NCBI GenBank assembly: GCA_021733925.1 | Contig: JAIPJY010000005.1 | Location: 62,001-126,000 of the forward strand | Direction of reading: 5' to 3' | Length of the DNA stretch: 64,000 nucleotides | Source: Prosthecobacter sp. | GTDB taxonomy: Bacteria; Verrucomicrobiota; Verrucomicrobiia; Verrucomicrobiales; Verrucomicrobiaceae | In this document: piece after piece, positions 31,744-40,339 of the stretch | How positions within the stretch are numbered: position 1 is the first letter of the stretch | Layout: the number at the start of each line of letters is the position of its first letter | Position numbers and translations under genes: made by a program | Notes under the pieces: generated by a model | Told to the model about the DNA's origin: nothing | Databases searched by the model: none | What the model saw: only the letters and a program-made list of their open reading frames with translations

Positions 31744-33687
31744 TTACAAATCTGCTGCTCCCAATCCCTCAGCTTCCTTGCTGCCGCGTTTCAGCATTAC
31801 CGCCAGCAGGGCAATGTCCGCAGGATTCACGCCCTGGGCTCTCGCGGCCTGGCCGAGGGTGGCGGGGCGGAGGGCGGTGAGGCGGTGTTTGGCTTCGGTT
31901 TTGAGGCCGGGGATGGCGTGGTAGTCGAAGTCGGCGGGGATCATCTTTTCCTCCATGCGGGAGGTTTTGGCGACCATGTCTTCCTGCCGGGTGATGTAGC
32001 CGGCGTATTTGACGTCGTTTTCGACAAGGCTCCAGACCTCGGGGGTGAACTGGGAGTAGATCTCTGCGGGGAGCTGTGAGGGAATGCTTTCGGGGCGGCG
32101 CAGCCATTTTTCGAGGGTCACGCCGTCTAGGCGGACCTCCTGCAGCAGGCTGCGGGCGGTGGCGAGAGCGGTGGATTTGGCCTCGCTGTGCCGGATGCGG
32201 AAGGGGGAGGCAAGACCGATGGCGGCGGCAAGGGGGGTGAGGCGGAGGTCGCAGTTGTCCTGGCGGAGGAGGAGGCGGTACTCGGCGCGGGAGGTGAAGA
32301 GGCGGTAGGGCTCGGTGGTGCCTTTGGTGACGAGGTCGTCGATCATCACGGCGAGGTAGGCCTGACTGCGCTGCAGCAGGAAAGGGGGCCGGCCTTGGGC
32401 CTTGAGCGCGGCATTGGCTCCGGCGATGAGGCCCTGACCGGCAGCCTCCTCGTAGCCGGAGGTGCCATTGATCTGCCCGGCGAAGTAGAGGCCGGAAATG
32501 CGCTTGGTTTCCAAGGTGGCGTGGAGCTGGGTGGGAGGACAGTAGTCGTACTCCACGGCGTAACCGGGGCGGACGATCTCGGCCTTTTCGAGGCCGGGGA
32601 TGGAGCGGATGAAGTCATACTGGACCTCGAAGGGCAGGGAAGTGGAGACGCCATTCACGTAGAATTCGCGGGTGTGGCGACCCTCCGGTTCCAGGAAAAT
32701 CTGGTGCCGTTCCTTCTCCGCAAAGCGCACCACCTTGTCCTCCACGGAGGGGCAATAACGTGGTCCGACCCCCTCGATCCGACCGGAATACATGGCCGAC
32801 TTGTGGATGTTGGCCCGGATGATGTCGTGAGTTTGGGGGGTGGTGTAGGTGATCCAGCAGGGAATTTGTTCCACGTGGAACTTTTCCGGGGCCCAGGAGT
32901 TCAGGGTGAACTGGTTCGGACCGGTGCTGGGAAGGGGGGCAGCGCCCTCGATTGGGGCCTCATCCTCGTCCTCAGGGAGGGTGCCGGAGAGGTAGCTGAA
33001 GCGCGGGGCGGGCTCGTCTCCGGGCTGGAGTTCGCACTTGGAGAAATCGATGCTGCGGCTGTTGAGGCGGCAGGGGGTGCCGGTTTTGAAGCGTTGGACG
33101 TCGAAACCGAGCTCGCGGAGGCTGTCGGAAAGGGTGGAAATGCTGTCACCCATGCGCCCGCCAGCCTGGTTCTGCTGCCCCACATGGAGGAGCCCGCGCA
33201 TGAAAGTACCGGAGGAAATGACCACCGCCTTGGCCCGGTAGATCATCCCGAGGCTGGTGCGGATGCCGGTGATGGCGTCGTTTTCGACCAGGATCTCGGC
33301 CGCATTGCCTTGATGGAGGTCGAGGTTGGGCTGGTTTTCGATCAGCCATTTCATGCGAAACTGGTAGGCCTTCTTGTCGCACTGCGCACGGGGGGCCTGG
33401 ACGCTGGGGCCTTTGCGGGCATTCAGCATGCGGAATTGGATGCCCGTGGCGTCCGTATTCCGGCCCATGACCCCGCCGAGGGCGTCGATCTCGCGCACCA
33501 CATGACCCTTGGCCAGGCCCCCGATGGCCGGGTTGCAGGACATCTGGGAGATGGTGTCGAGGTTCTGGGTGAGGATGGCTGTCTGGCAGCCCAGCCGCGC
33601 AGCCGCCATCGCCGCCTCCACCCCGGCATGACCGGCTCCACAAACGATGACGTCATAGTGCTTGGGGAAGGTGTAGAGGGAGCTCAT
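31744..33687 (-). CDS. mnmG: tRNA uridine-5-carboxymethylaminomethyl modification enzyme MnmG (GidA)
   Basis: 647 residues from ATG 33687; an in-frame ATG at 33744 adds only low-complexity sequence. The FAD-binding site is [23 protein letters not shown]. Family motifs follow: [23 protein letters not shown], the FKTGTPCR segment with a conserved cysteine, and [16 protein letters not shown]. With MnmE it installs the cmnm5 group on U34 of tRNAs decoding NNA/NNG codons. A parS-like palindrome lies inside the coding region at 32867-32882 and another upstream at 33756-33771. No mnmE, rsmG or parAB is in the window. Confidence 0.97.
   Translation of the reverse strand: MSSLYTFPKHYDVIVCGAGHAGVEAAMAAARLGCQTAILTQNLDTISQMSCNPAIGGLAKGHVVREIDALGGVMGRNTDATGIQFRMLNARKGPSVQAPRAQCDKKAYQFRMKWLIENQPNLDLHQGNAAEILVENDAITGIRTSLGMIYRAKAVVISSGTFMRGLLHVGQQNQAGGRMGDSISTLSDSLRELGFDVQRFKTGTPCRLNSRSIDFSKCELQPGDEPAPRFSYLSGTLPEDEDEAPIEGAAPLPSTGPNQFTLNSWAPEKFHVEQIPCWITYTTPQTHDIIRANIHKSAMYSGRIEGVGPRYCPSVEDKVVRFAEKERHQIFLEPEGRHTREFYVNGVSTSLPFEVQYDFIRSIPGLEKAEIVRPGYAVEYDYCPPTQLHATLETKRISGLYFAGQINGTSGYEEAAGQGLIAGANAALKAQGRPPFLLQRSQAYLAVMIDDLVTKGTTEPYRLFTSRAEYRLLLRQDNCDLRLTPLAAAIGLASPFRIRHSEAKSTALATARSLLQEVRLDGVTLEKWLRRPESIPSQLPAEIYSQFTPEVWSLVENDVKYAGYITRQEDMVAKTSRMEEKMIPADFDYHAIPGLKTEAKHRLTALRPATLGQAARAQGVNPADIALLAVMLKRGSKEAEGLGAADL
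32867..32882. promoter_or_regulatory. parS: parS-like ParB-binding site inside mnmG
   Basis: TGTTCCACGTGGAACT contains the perfect 14-bp palindrome GTTCCACGTGGAAC (32868-32881), the core of ParB-binding parS sites (consensus TGTTTCACGTGAAACA; Pseudomonas-type TGTTCCACGTGGAAC). A location in mnmG is usual near the origin of replication. Confidence 0.65.
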
Positions 33688-33755
33688 GGAGGGGTCGGAA
33701 TGGCGAATGGAGCCGGGAAGGGCAGGGGACGAAGAGGATAGCACGGGCGCGAAAT

Positions 33756-33771
33756 TGTTCCATGTGGAACA
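33756..33771. promoter_or_regulatory. parS: Second parS-like site upstream of mnmG
   Basis: TGTTCCATGTGGAACA is palindromic except for the centre and differs from the site at 32867 by the central C/T and the last base. It lies 68 bases upstream of the mnmG start. Two such sites about 890 bases apart make a chance match unlikely. Confidence 0.55.
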
Positions 33772-33852
33772 ATGGTGGAGCCTCCGTGGGGTAAAGCAGT
33801 TGGGATTTGCGGAGGGAGCCCCAGTGTATTAGAGGGGTGACCACTGCTCTGC

Positions 33853-34350
33853 ATGAAGTTTTTTGGCTGGCTTTACCTCGCACTTTTGGTGGCGGTTCAA
33901 CTGATCGGCTGGTACGGCTATGGTCGACCTGCCGTCTGGAAAGCGCTGATGGTGATCGTCGTTCCCAGCTCAATCCTGTCAGGGGCCGCCTTCTTTGGCT
34001 TCTTTTATTGGATCCGGGCCTCCGCTGCCCTTCCTCTCGTGCTGCTGATGTTCATCCAAATAGGTGTGAGTTCCTCCAGCAGGTATGCCCCTCGCTCAGC
34101 CTTGCTGTGCCATGCGATGTCCGAATTTCTCGAGAAAAAGGTAGGCAGTTGGGAGGCTTATTTCGGCGGGACGGTGCTGCTCTGCTGCATGTTCTTATTG
34201 GGGGCCGTCACGGCTTTTGCCACGGCTGAGGTTTATCGCCTCGTCACAGGCCGTGAGAAACGAGGCGGCATGGCCTTGTGCAGGGAGGAGGGTCGAAGCT
34301 TTGCACGTTGGGATAAAAAGGTGGCGGGAGGGAAAGACAATGAGGCCTGA
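33853..34350 (+). CDS. Hypothetical membrane protein, 165 aa
   Basis: 165 residues with about four hydrophobic segments (near 2-20, 29-52, 56-74 and 104-124) and a hydrophilic, Lys/Arg-rich C terminus (REKRGGMALCREEGRSFARWDKKV). No family is recognised. It overlaps the start of the following DUF3592-like gene by 11 bases, so the two form an operon. It is divergent from mnmG. Confidence 0.65.
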   Translation: MKFFGWLYLALLVAVQLIGWYGYGRPAVWKALMVIVVPSSILSGAAFFGFFYWIRASAALPLVLLMFIQIGVSSSSRYAPRSALLCHAMSEFLEKKVGSWEAYFGGTVLLCCMFLLGAVTAFATAEVYRLVTGREKRGGMALCREEGRSFARWDKKVAGGKDNEA

Positions 34351-34877
34351 AAAAAGCACCCTGCCACCACGCGGATACGGCCCTTTCCTTGTCGTGGGGG
34401 CTCTGGGCATCGGGGGATTGGCACTGCTGGCAATGGGCATCTGGGAGCTGATTCCTGCTCTGAGATCCAATTCATGGCCCACTGTTCAGGGGGTCATTAC
34501 AGGCCACCGGATCGAGAGCAGCCGTTATCAAAAAAAGATGCACTACGACTACGAGGTGGGCGTGAATTATGTCTATGAGGTGCAGCGCATACGACACACG
34601 GGGCACAGCTTTTCGCATGCCACAGACACCCTGCCACTGCCCTCCTATTGACAGTCGTGAAGCCGCCGAGGCAGCCTATGCATCTGACCCGAGTTATCAG
34701 GTTTGGCAGGCGGGAAAGGCAGTCACCGTGTCTTATGACCCGCAGGACCCAGCAGACTCGGTTTTGCAAAAAGGTGCCGACCGACTCGCCTTGGCCATCT
34801 GTCTGTTAGGCGCAGGCCTGCTCGGGATAGCAGCGTGGGAAGGCTGGAAGCTCAGGCAGCGGCCTGCCATTTCCTGA
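34340..34877 (+). pseudogene. DUF3592-like membrane protein gene with a frameshift
   Basis: From ATG 34340 the frame gives a membrane segment (FLVVGALGIGGLALLAMGIW), then SWPTVQGVITGHRIESS, a DUF3592 hallmark, and stops at 34651. The second half of the family (EAAEAAYASDPSYQVWQAGKAV, then VSYDPQDPADSVL and a final membrane helix) continues in the next frame up to 34877. The break is near 34640-34650 (CTGCCCTCCTATTGAC), where one base appears extra. It is either a recent pseudogene or a sequencing error. DUF3592 proteins have two membrane helices flanking an extracytoplasmic beta domain; their function is unknown. Confidence 0.75.
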
Positions 34878-35154
34878 GGTGGGCCATCAATTCGGAAAGG
34901 GGGAAGGAGGAGCAGGTGGGGTCTTGGACAAAGAACCAATACTCTCCCATGGGATTGTTGACGGAAAATTGCTGACCAAAGTACCGGAAGTCGAGCCAGC
35001 CCTCCACAACGCCATCGGTTATGAATTGAAGGACCTCCACTCCATACAACCGTTCCAAATGATGGCGCAAATCAGCCCAAGAGATTCGGTCTTGGGTGAT
35101 GGCAAACAATCGCGAGCCATCTTCCATGCGCTGGTCCAGATACTCCACCTTCAT
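34852..35154 (-). CDS. Hypothetical protein, 100 aa
   Basis: 100 residues, soluble, mixed alpha/beta (MKVEYLDQRMEDGSRLFAI, WADLRHHLERLYGVEVLQFI, WLDFRYFGQQFSVNN). No family is recognised. The last 26 bases overlap the end of the DUF3592-like gene on the other strand. Codon usage fits the genome and the amino-acid text is protein-like, so the gene is probably real. Confidence 0.6.
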   Translation of the reverse strand: MKVEYLDQRMEDGSRLFAITQDRISWADLRHHLERLYGVEVLQFITDGVVEGWLDFRYFGQQFSVNNPMGEYWFFVQDPTCSSFPLSELMAHLRKWQAAA

Positions 35155-35300
35155 GAGGACCCTTTAGCACATCATCCCGGCAGAGTAAAAACGCCAAATG
35201 GGCATGTTCACCGAAGGGCACCAAACAAGCACCCGCCGCCTAGTCTGTCCAAACACCCTGCTTGCTTCCGGCATGCAGCAAGCTAGTATCGCCCTACCTC

Positions 35301-36386
35301 ATGGCCACCGCAAAAGCCCCCTCAAACGCCCTGGCGAAACACGCCGCCGACCCCATCAATCAGAAGCTCACCGCTGCCGACAAGGTGGGATTTTATCGTC
35401 AGATGGTCCGCATCCGCCGCTTCGAGCAGGTGTCCCTCAAGGAATATCAAGCCGGTAAAATGGGCGGATTCCTCCACCTTTACATCGGCCAGGAATCCGT
35501 GGCCGTGGGCACGGTTTCCGTGATGGGCAAAAACGATCACGTCATCACCGCCTACCGCGACCACGCGCACGCCTTGGCCGTGGGCATGGGCATGAACGAG
35601 TGCATGGCCGAGCTCTATGGCAAGGCCACCGGTTGCTCACGCGGCAAAGGCGGCTCGATGCACTACTTCGCTCCGGACAAAAACTACTGGGGCGGTCACG
35701 GCATCGTGGCCGGCCAGACCCCGCTGGGCCTCGGCCTCGCCTTCGGTTTGAAATACCGAGGCCTCAAAGGTGCCGCTCTCTGCTTCCTCGGCGACGGAGC
35801 CGTGAACCAAGGTGCCTTCCATGAGTCCCTGAATCTCGCCGAGCTTTGGGATCTGCCGGTGGTCTATGTGATCGAAAACAACGGCTACTCCATGGGCACC
35901 AGCCAGCAGCGCTCCTCCGCCTACACCGACTTCCTCGCCAAGCGCGCTGAAGCTTACGGCATGGCCTGGGAGCAGTTCAATGGGGCAGACATCTACGAAG
36001 TCCGCGCCGGAGTCAACAAGGCCATCGAACGGGCTCACACCCAATCCAAGCCAAGCATCATCGAAATCGCCACCTACCGCTGGGAAGGGCATTCCGTCGC
36101 TGACGCCAACAAGTTCAAGTACCGCACCAAGGAAGAAGTCGAGCAGTTCCAGAACGAGCACGACCCAATTCAGGTCTGGAAGCGCAACCTCCTCAACGAA
36201 GGCATCGCCACCGAAGAAGAGCTGAAGAAGATCGACAAGGAAGCGCAGAAGGAAGCGGAAGACTCCGCCGACTTTGCCAAGGACAGTCCTTACCCAGAAC
36301 CCGAGTCCATCTTTGAAGATGTGTACTGGGAAGTGGATAACAAGACCGAAGCCGGCCAGACCGGACGTCACTTCTTCAACGACTAA
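35301..36386 (+). CDS. pdhA: Pyruvate dehydrogenase E1 component, alpha subunit
   Basis: 361 residues from ATG 35301. Thiamine-diphosphate E1-alpha features are clear: YRQMVRIRRFEQ, GFLHLYIGQESVAVG, YRDHAHALAVGM, the GRGxGGSMH-like CSRGKGGSMHYF, and the ThDP motif GDGAVNQGAFHESLN ending in ENNGYSMGT. The substrate side (pyruvate rather than branched-chain oxo acid) is inferred from overall similarity. The beta subunit and E2 genes, usually adjacent, are not present; the next gene is on the other strand. No terminator hairpin is evident. Confidence 0.92.
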   Translation: MATAKAPSNALAKHAADPINQKLTAADKVGFYRQMVRIRRFEQVSLKEYQAGKMGGFLHLYIGQESVAVGTVSVMGKNDHVITAYRDHAHALAVGMGMNECMAELYGKATGCSRGKGGSMHYFAPDKNYWGGHGIVAGQTPLGLGLAFGLKYRGLKGAALCFLGDGAVNQGAFHESLNLAELWDLPVVYVIENNGYSMGTSQQRSSAYTDFLAKRAEAYGMAWEQFNGADIYEVRAGVNKAIERAHTQSKPSIIEIATYRWEGHSVADANKFKYRTKEEVEQFQNEHDPIQVWKRNLLNEGIATEEELKKIDKEAQKEAEDSADFAKDSPYPEPESIFEDVYWEVDNKTEAGQTGRHFFND

Positions 36387-36659
36387 AGTTAAGGCGGATC
36401 TCTCCGGAGAGCACCGTCCGTGAGGGAGGATAGGCCTCCCCGGCCTGTCTCTGGGATTGGGTTGTCCCGAATGTTTATGTTTATCTTAGAAGCTGTAGGC
36501 GGAGACGGCTCAGGCAGTGGTCAGGCCAGAGGTCTGACCTCCCAGAGATGATTTCACCATAACTCATTCATCACCAATGCGATAGATCGATCCCCCCTGC
36601 TGTGTTTCCACCACGGAGGTGTGCTGAGTTACCACAAGTCAGGCTGACAGCCTTGTGGG
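36387..36659. other. Intergenic gap with small hairpins
   Basis: No gene is seen. The gap contains a stem-loop CCACAAG...CTTGTGG (36632-36658) just past the end of the minus-strand gene at 36660, possibly acting as its terminator, although no T run follows. Other short GC-rich inverted words (AGGCCTCCCCGGCCT near 36434) are present. Confidence 0.4.
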
Positions 36660-37232
36660 CTACTTCGTTTCCACCGCAGAGGTGATCGTGTCGGCCTGAC
36701 TGGTCAGAATCACGGCATGCTTGTCATAGGTCGCTTTGGCTTCAACGAGCTGCGTCACGTAGTTCAGCGCCTCATCCAAGGGAACGTTGGCGAGTGACAG
36801 GCTGAGCTTGCGCTTCCCCAGTTCCTCGCCCTTCACGATCACATTGGGCATCACCTTGCCGCCGCTCGCATTTTTGGACAGTGCCCGCAAACCCTCGATG
36901 GCTTCGGTCAGCGTCACGTCATCCATGGCCACTTTCGGCAGAATGACAGCGGCGTACTGAGTTTTGAGCGAGGTGTCCTTCGGCTGGTAGTTGGCGCGGA
37001 TGTAGGCCAGCATGCTCGCCGTCTGGGCATGCTTCGGATTCGCCGCCGCCACGCGGGAGAGCAGGCGCTGCGCTGTTTCCAAGTCGCCTTTATAATAAGC
37101 GGCACGCCCTTGCTCAAACACAGCATTCAGATCTTCCGCCTTGGCGGAGAAGCCCGCAGCAGACATGAACAAGGCAGTTGTTAGAAGCACGACCGCCGTC
37201 GAAACCCTGGACCCAATCAATGAAGTTTTCAT
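36660..37232 (-). CDS. Exported TPR protein with secretin N-domain-like region
   Basis: 190 residues. A signal peptide (VSTAVVLLTTALFMSAAGFSAKA) is followed by a tetratricopeptide-type helix pair (FEQGRAAYYKGDLETAQRLLSRVAAANPKH, about residues 39-68). A region resembling the STN/secretin N-terminal fold comes next: DDVTLTEAIEGLRALSKNASG, then LSLSLANVPLDEALNYVTQL. Similar proteins in Verrucomicrobia carry this domain outside secretins. The role is unknown, perhaps envelope assembly. Confidence 0.7.
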   Translation of the reverse strand: MKTSLIGSRVSTAVVLLTTALFMSAAGFSAKAEDLNAVFEQGRAAYYKGDLETAQRLLSRVAAANPKHAQTASMLAYIRANYQPKDTSLKTQYAAVILPKVAMDDVTLTEAIEGLRALSKNASGGKVMPNVIVKGEELGKRKLSLSLANVPLDEALNYVTQLVEAKATYDKHAVILTSQADTITSAVETK

Positions 37233-37340
37233 AGGATGATGGTTGTATTTGCCCTGATTTCACCAAATCGCCGGGCGTATGTCAAGATCGCACACGCCGT
37301 GAGGCTTGATGCCATGCGCATCCTGCTCCATCGGTGAAGC

Positions 37341-38465
37341 ATGCCGCCGCCGAAAAAACCCGCTGCCAGCCAGTTGAATGTCTTCATTGGCAGCGATGAA
37401 GCGCGCGTGAAGGAAGCCGCTCTCATGCTCGTGCGCAGCCTCACTCCACCGGATGCCGGAGACTTCAGCAACGACATCATCGACGGCACCGCTGACAACG
37501 CCGAACACGCAGGCAACATCTGCTCGAACGTGTGCATGGCGCTGCAGACGCTGCCCTTCTTTGGCGGCAGCAAAGTGGTATGGCTCAAGAACGCCAACTT
37601 CCTCGGGGACTCCGGTGCGGGCCGTGGCCAGGATGCGGTGAACGGATTCGAACGCATCCTCGATGTGGTCGAACGTGGCCTCGGCAGTGATGTGAGCTTC
37701 GTCATCAGCGCCACCGGCATCGACAAACGTCGCAGCAGCTACAAGCGCATTTCGAAAATCGCCACCTTTGAAGTCTTCGACAAGCCCGACACTTCGCGTG
37801 CCGGATGGGAGGGCCCGGTGCTGGCCATGGCATCACGCAAGGCCAAGGAACTCGGCATCACCTTTGAAAGCGGTGCGTTGGAGCTGCTCGTACAGATGGC
37901 CGGCGACGACACGCGGCAGATGGAGAACGAGCTCGAAAAGATTGATCTATATCTCGGCGAACGCCGCCGTGCTGGACTCAAAACCGTGCAAAACATGGTG
38001 TCCATGAGCCGCGCCGGTGTGCTGTGGGATCTCGGCAACGCCATCGGCAAACGCGATCTGCCACGTGCGCTCGAACTCCTCAGCACGCTCATGTATCAGG
38101 GGCAGAACGCCATCGGCCTGCTGCTCGCCGCCATCGTGCCACGAGTGCGCAGCCTGCTGCTCATCAAGGACCTCGGCTCACGCCACAAGCTCAACAAGTT
38201 CAACTACTCCGGCTTCTGCTCCTCGCTCGAAGGCCTGCCTTCCACGGCCACCTCCCATCTGCCGCGCAAGAAAGACGGCACCGGCTTCAACGCCTATCCG
38301 ATGTTTCTCGCCATCCCCGAAACCGGCAACTTCTCACTCGAAGAACTGCACGCAGGTTTCAAAGCCTGCCTCGTCGCCAACTCCAAGCTCGTCACTTCAT
38401 CGCTCGATCCCAAGCTCGTGCTTGAGCGCCTGCTCGTCGGCCTGCTCGCCAGACAATCCCGCTAA
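37341..38465 (+). CDS. holA: DNA polymerase III subunit delta
   Basis: 374 residues. The layout is that of HolA: an N-terminal AAA-like domain without a P-loop (LNVFIGSDEARVKEAALMLV, FFGGSKVVWLKNANFL), a middle helical part with LELLVQMAGDDTRQMENELEKIDLY, and a C-terminal collar domain with WDLGNAIGKRDLPRALELLSTLM. HolA opens the beta clamp within the clamp loader. The 7-base gap to the following transporter gene suggests co-transcription. Confidence 0.88.
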   Translation: MPPPKKPAASQLNVFIGSDEARVKEAALMLVRSLTPPDAGDFSNDIIDGTADNAEHAGNICSNVCMALQTLPFFGGSKVVWLKNANFLGDSGAGRGQDAVNGFERILDVVERGLGSDVSFVISATGIDKRRSSYKRISKIATFEVFDKPDTSRAGWEGPVLAMASRKAKELGITFESGALELLVQMAGDDTRQMENELEKIDLYLGERRRAGLKTVQNMVSMSRAGVLWDLGNAIGKRDLPRALELLSTLMYQGQNAIGLLLAAIVPRVRSLLLIKDLGSRHKLNKFNYSGFCSSLEGLPSTATSHLPRKKDGTGFNAYPMFLAIPETGNFSLEELHAGFKACLVANSKLVTSSLDPKLVLERLLVGLLARQSR

Positions 38466-38471
38466 TTCATC

Positions 38472-38843
38472 ATGTCCACCGCCACCCTTCTCACCTGTCT
38501 CGCCATCGGCATCGTCAGCGGCATCGTGGCTGCCTTGTGCGGCGTCGGCGGTGGTGTCGTGATGGTTCCCGCGTTTGTGTTCTTCCTCAAGCTGCCTCAT
38601 AAAACGGCTGTCGCGACTTCGCTCGCCATCATCATTCCCACCGCCTTGATGGCCACCACGCAGAATGCCAAGCATGGCTATGTGGAATGGAAAGTCGCCG
38701 CCATCACCGCAGTCTCCGCGTCCATCTTCGCCTACTTTGGTGCAGGCTGGTTGAAGTCCATGAGCAACGAAACGCTCACCCGCATCTTCGGCACCATCCT
38801 CGTCATCTTTGGTGCGCGCATGCTCCTGGTGGGCAAGGCTTGA
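38472..38843 (+). CDS. TauE/SafE-family membrane protein (short form)
   Basis: 123 residues with four hydrophobic segments and the family motif GIVAALCGVGGGVVMVPAFVFF (residues 18-39, which contains the GxGGG core), followed by HKTAVATSLAIIIPTALMA. Full TauE/SafE anion exporters have about eight helices formed by two such halves; this one is half-length and may work as a dimer. The substrate (sulfite, sulfonate or other anion) is not predictable. Confidence 0.8.
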   Translation: MSTATLLTCLAIGIVSGIVAALCGVGGGVVMVPAFVFFLKLPHKTAVATSLAIIIPTALMATTQNAKHGYVEWKVAAITAVSASIFAYFGAGWLKSMSNETLTRIFGTILVIFGARMLLVGKA

Positions 38844-38970
38844 AAAGTAGTCCTCTCGCTCCGCGAGAGGTACACAGCGCTGCCGCAAAGCTCTCCATCG
38901 CGATAACATACGAGCGTTCCGTGTTCGCGGTCACGCTCAGCTCGTCTCGACGGAGCGAGACGGCTACTTT
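38844..38970. repeat. REP/MITE-like inverted repeat element
   Basis: The ends are imperfect inverted copies: AAAGTAGTCCTCTCGCTCCG at 38844-38863 and the inverse of AAAGTAGCCGTCTCGCTCCG at 38951-38970. Each end contains its own short hairpin (CCTCTCGC/GCGAGAGG and GTCTCG/CGAGAC). This is typical of a non-autonomous repeat. It fills almost the whole gap between the convergent TauE/SafE and DUF456 genes. Confidence 0.7.
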
Positions 38971-38977
38971 GCCGGCA

Positions 38978-39526
38978 TCACCACACCAACGCGTCGAGAA
39001 AGAAAGTGGCCACCATGGCCACCACCAAGATCAGGCGCAGCACCAGTCCCACGCCCGTACCTAGCAGCGATCCCCACGCTGATTTCGCCGCAGGATGCAG
39101 CTTCATCTTGGCAAAGATCAGTTCAAAGGCCACACCGCCGATCAGCGGGCCCAGCACCAAACCAAAGGGGAAGAAGAACATGCCCACGATGCCGCCGATG
39201 AACACCCCCGCGACCCCCCAACGGCTCGCACCAAACCAGCGTGCGCCCATCGCACCGCTGGCGAAATCAACGACATAGGATAGCACCAGCAGGAGCGATA
39301 AAATCACGAAGCCCCAGGTGCTCATGCCAGACTCCGGCCGCAGCACCGTATGCAAAATGCCTGCCGCAAAAATCATCAGCGGCCCCGGCAGAAACGGCAC
39401 CACCGAACCGATGATGCCCACAATCAAGAGGCAGATCGTCAGCGTCCACACACTCCACATCTGCCACGGCATCGCGGTGAAAAAATGAGCCATCGCATTC
39501 CAGGCATGGGTGAGCCACTCAGTCAT
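38978..39526 (-). CDS. DUF456 family membrane protein
   Basis: 182 residues from ATG 39526. There are several glycine-rich membrane segments (about 25-50, 65-90, 95-125 and 155-178) with the family-like motifs GIIGSVVPFLPGPLMIFAAGIL, ASGAMGARWFGASRWGVAG and FGLVLGPLIGG. The function is unknown. The start overlaps the nitroreductase stop by 8 bases, so the two are co-transcribed and probably translationally coupled. Confidence 0.82.
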   Translation of the reverse strand: MTEWLTHAWNAMAHFFTAMPWQMWSVWTLTICLLIVGIIGSVVPFLPGPLMIFAAGILHTVLRPESGMSTWGFVILSLLLVLSYVVDFASGAMGARWFGASRWGVAGVFIGGIVGMFFFPFGLVLGPLIGGVAFELIFAKMKLHPAAKSAWGSLLGTGVGLVLRLILVVAMVATFFLDALVW

Positions 39527-40121
39527 CGCACCATTGGGTTTTGGATTCGACCGGCTGCCGCACACTCTTCGGCCACTTCAATCCCACACGCGGCCAGCCG
39601 AGATAAATGAGACCCACGCAGCGATCTTCCGCGCCGATTTGCAACCTGTCGGCAAACTCACGCGTGCCCAGCAGCGGCGGTGATGACCAGTAGCATCCCA
39701 GACCACCCGCCGTGGCGGAGAGCTGCAGATTTTGCAGCGCACAGGCCACCGCTTCGATCTCTTCTACTTCAGGAATCTTTTCACCACCGCGCCGTTCCAT
39801 CACGCAGGCAATCACCACGGGTGAGAGCAGCGGGTTCTCACCCATCTTCTTCATCTTGTCCTCGCGGAACTCATTCTCAGGTGTCGTCTCGCGATAAACA
39901 CGCTGCATCGTCTCAGCAAGCCGCTGACGCGCCGCACCTTGATGCACGATGAATTTCCACGGCTCCGTCAATCCATGCGTCGGCGCCCACGTCGCATCTT
40001 CGAGCACCTGCGTGAGCAGCTCACGTCCCACCACGCGCATCGCATCCATGTCCACCGGCTTGATGGAACGACGATGGCGGATGAGCGCGCTGAGCTGTGG
40101 ATGCGTGGCGATGTCAGACAT
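39519..40121 (-). CDS. Nitroreductase family protein
   Basis: 200 residues from ATG 40121. Flavin-binding nitroreductase features are visible: LIRHRRSIKPVDMD (RRSIR-type FMN phosphate contact), EDATWAPTHGLTEPWKFIV, and ATAGGLGCYWSSPP in the C-terminal half. It has the size and order of short YdjA-like enzymes that reduce nitro compounds or quinones with NAD(P)H. The natural substrate is unknown. It is the first gene of a two-gene unit with the DUF456 gene. Confidence 0.87.
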   Translation of the reverse strand: MSDIATHPQLSALIRHRRSIKPVDMDAMRVVGRELLTQVLEDATWAPTHGLTEPWKFIVHQGAARQRLAETMQRVYRETTPENEFREDKMKKMGENPLLSPVVIACVMERRGGEKIPEVEEIEAVACALQNLQLSATAGGLGCYWSSPPLLGTREFADRLQIGAEDRCVGLIYLGWPRVGLKWPKSVRQPVESKTQWCDD

Positions 40122-40136
40122 GAGCAAGAGTTTCTT

Positions 40137-40162
40137 ACACCATCGGCAGCACTTTGCTCAAG
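40137..40162 (-). repeat. 26-bp relic identical (one mismatch) to the 3' end of gntP
   Basis: ACACCATCGGCAGCACTTTG plus CTCAAG here matches 42310-42335, the final codons of gntP, with one difference. Read on the minus strand it ends LSKVLPMV-stop, compared with LSKVLPLV-stop in gntP. It is probably the remnant of a second gntP gene or a recombination scar. The rest of the gap to 40339 shows no gene. Confidence 0.6.
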
Positions 40163-40339
40163 CTTTGAAGCATCGGGTTTGTTGCGATGCCACCGGGTGC
40201 GGCACAGAACGAAGCTGCTGCCAGACCGGGTCTCAAACAGTTGAATGTGATTGACGCCTCCTCAGGCATCTTGTTAAAAAGCAGACGCAGGCCATGCCAT
40301 TCGGTATTCGCACGTCACTCGAACTCGCTCCCCATCATC

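Noticed and set aside
36434-36570. GC-rich inverted words in the pdhA downstream gap as a mobile repeat
   Set aside because: The words are short, and no second copy was noticed in the window.
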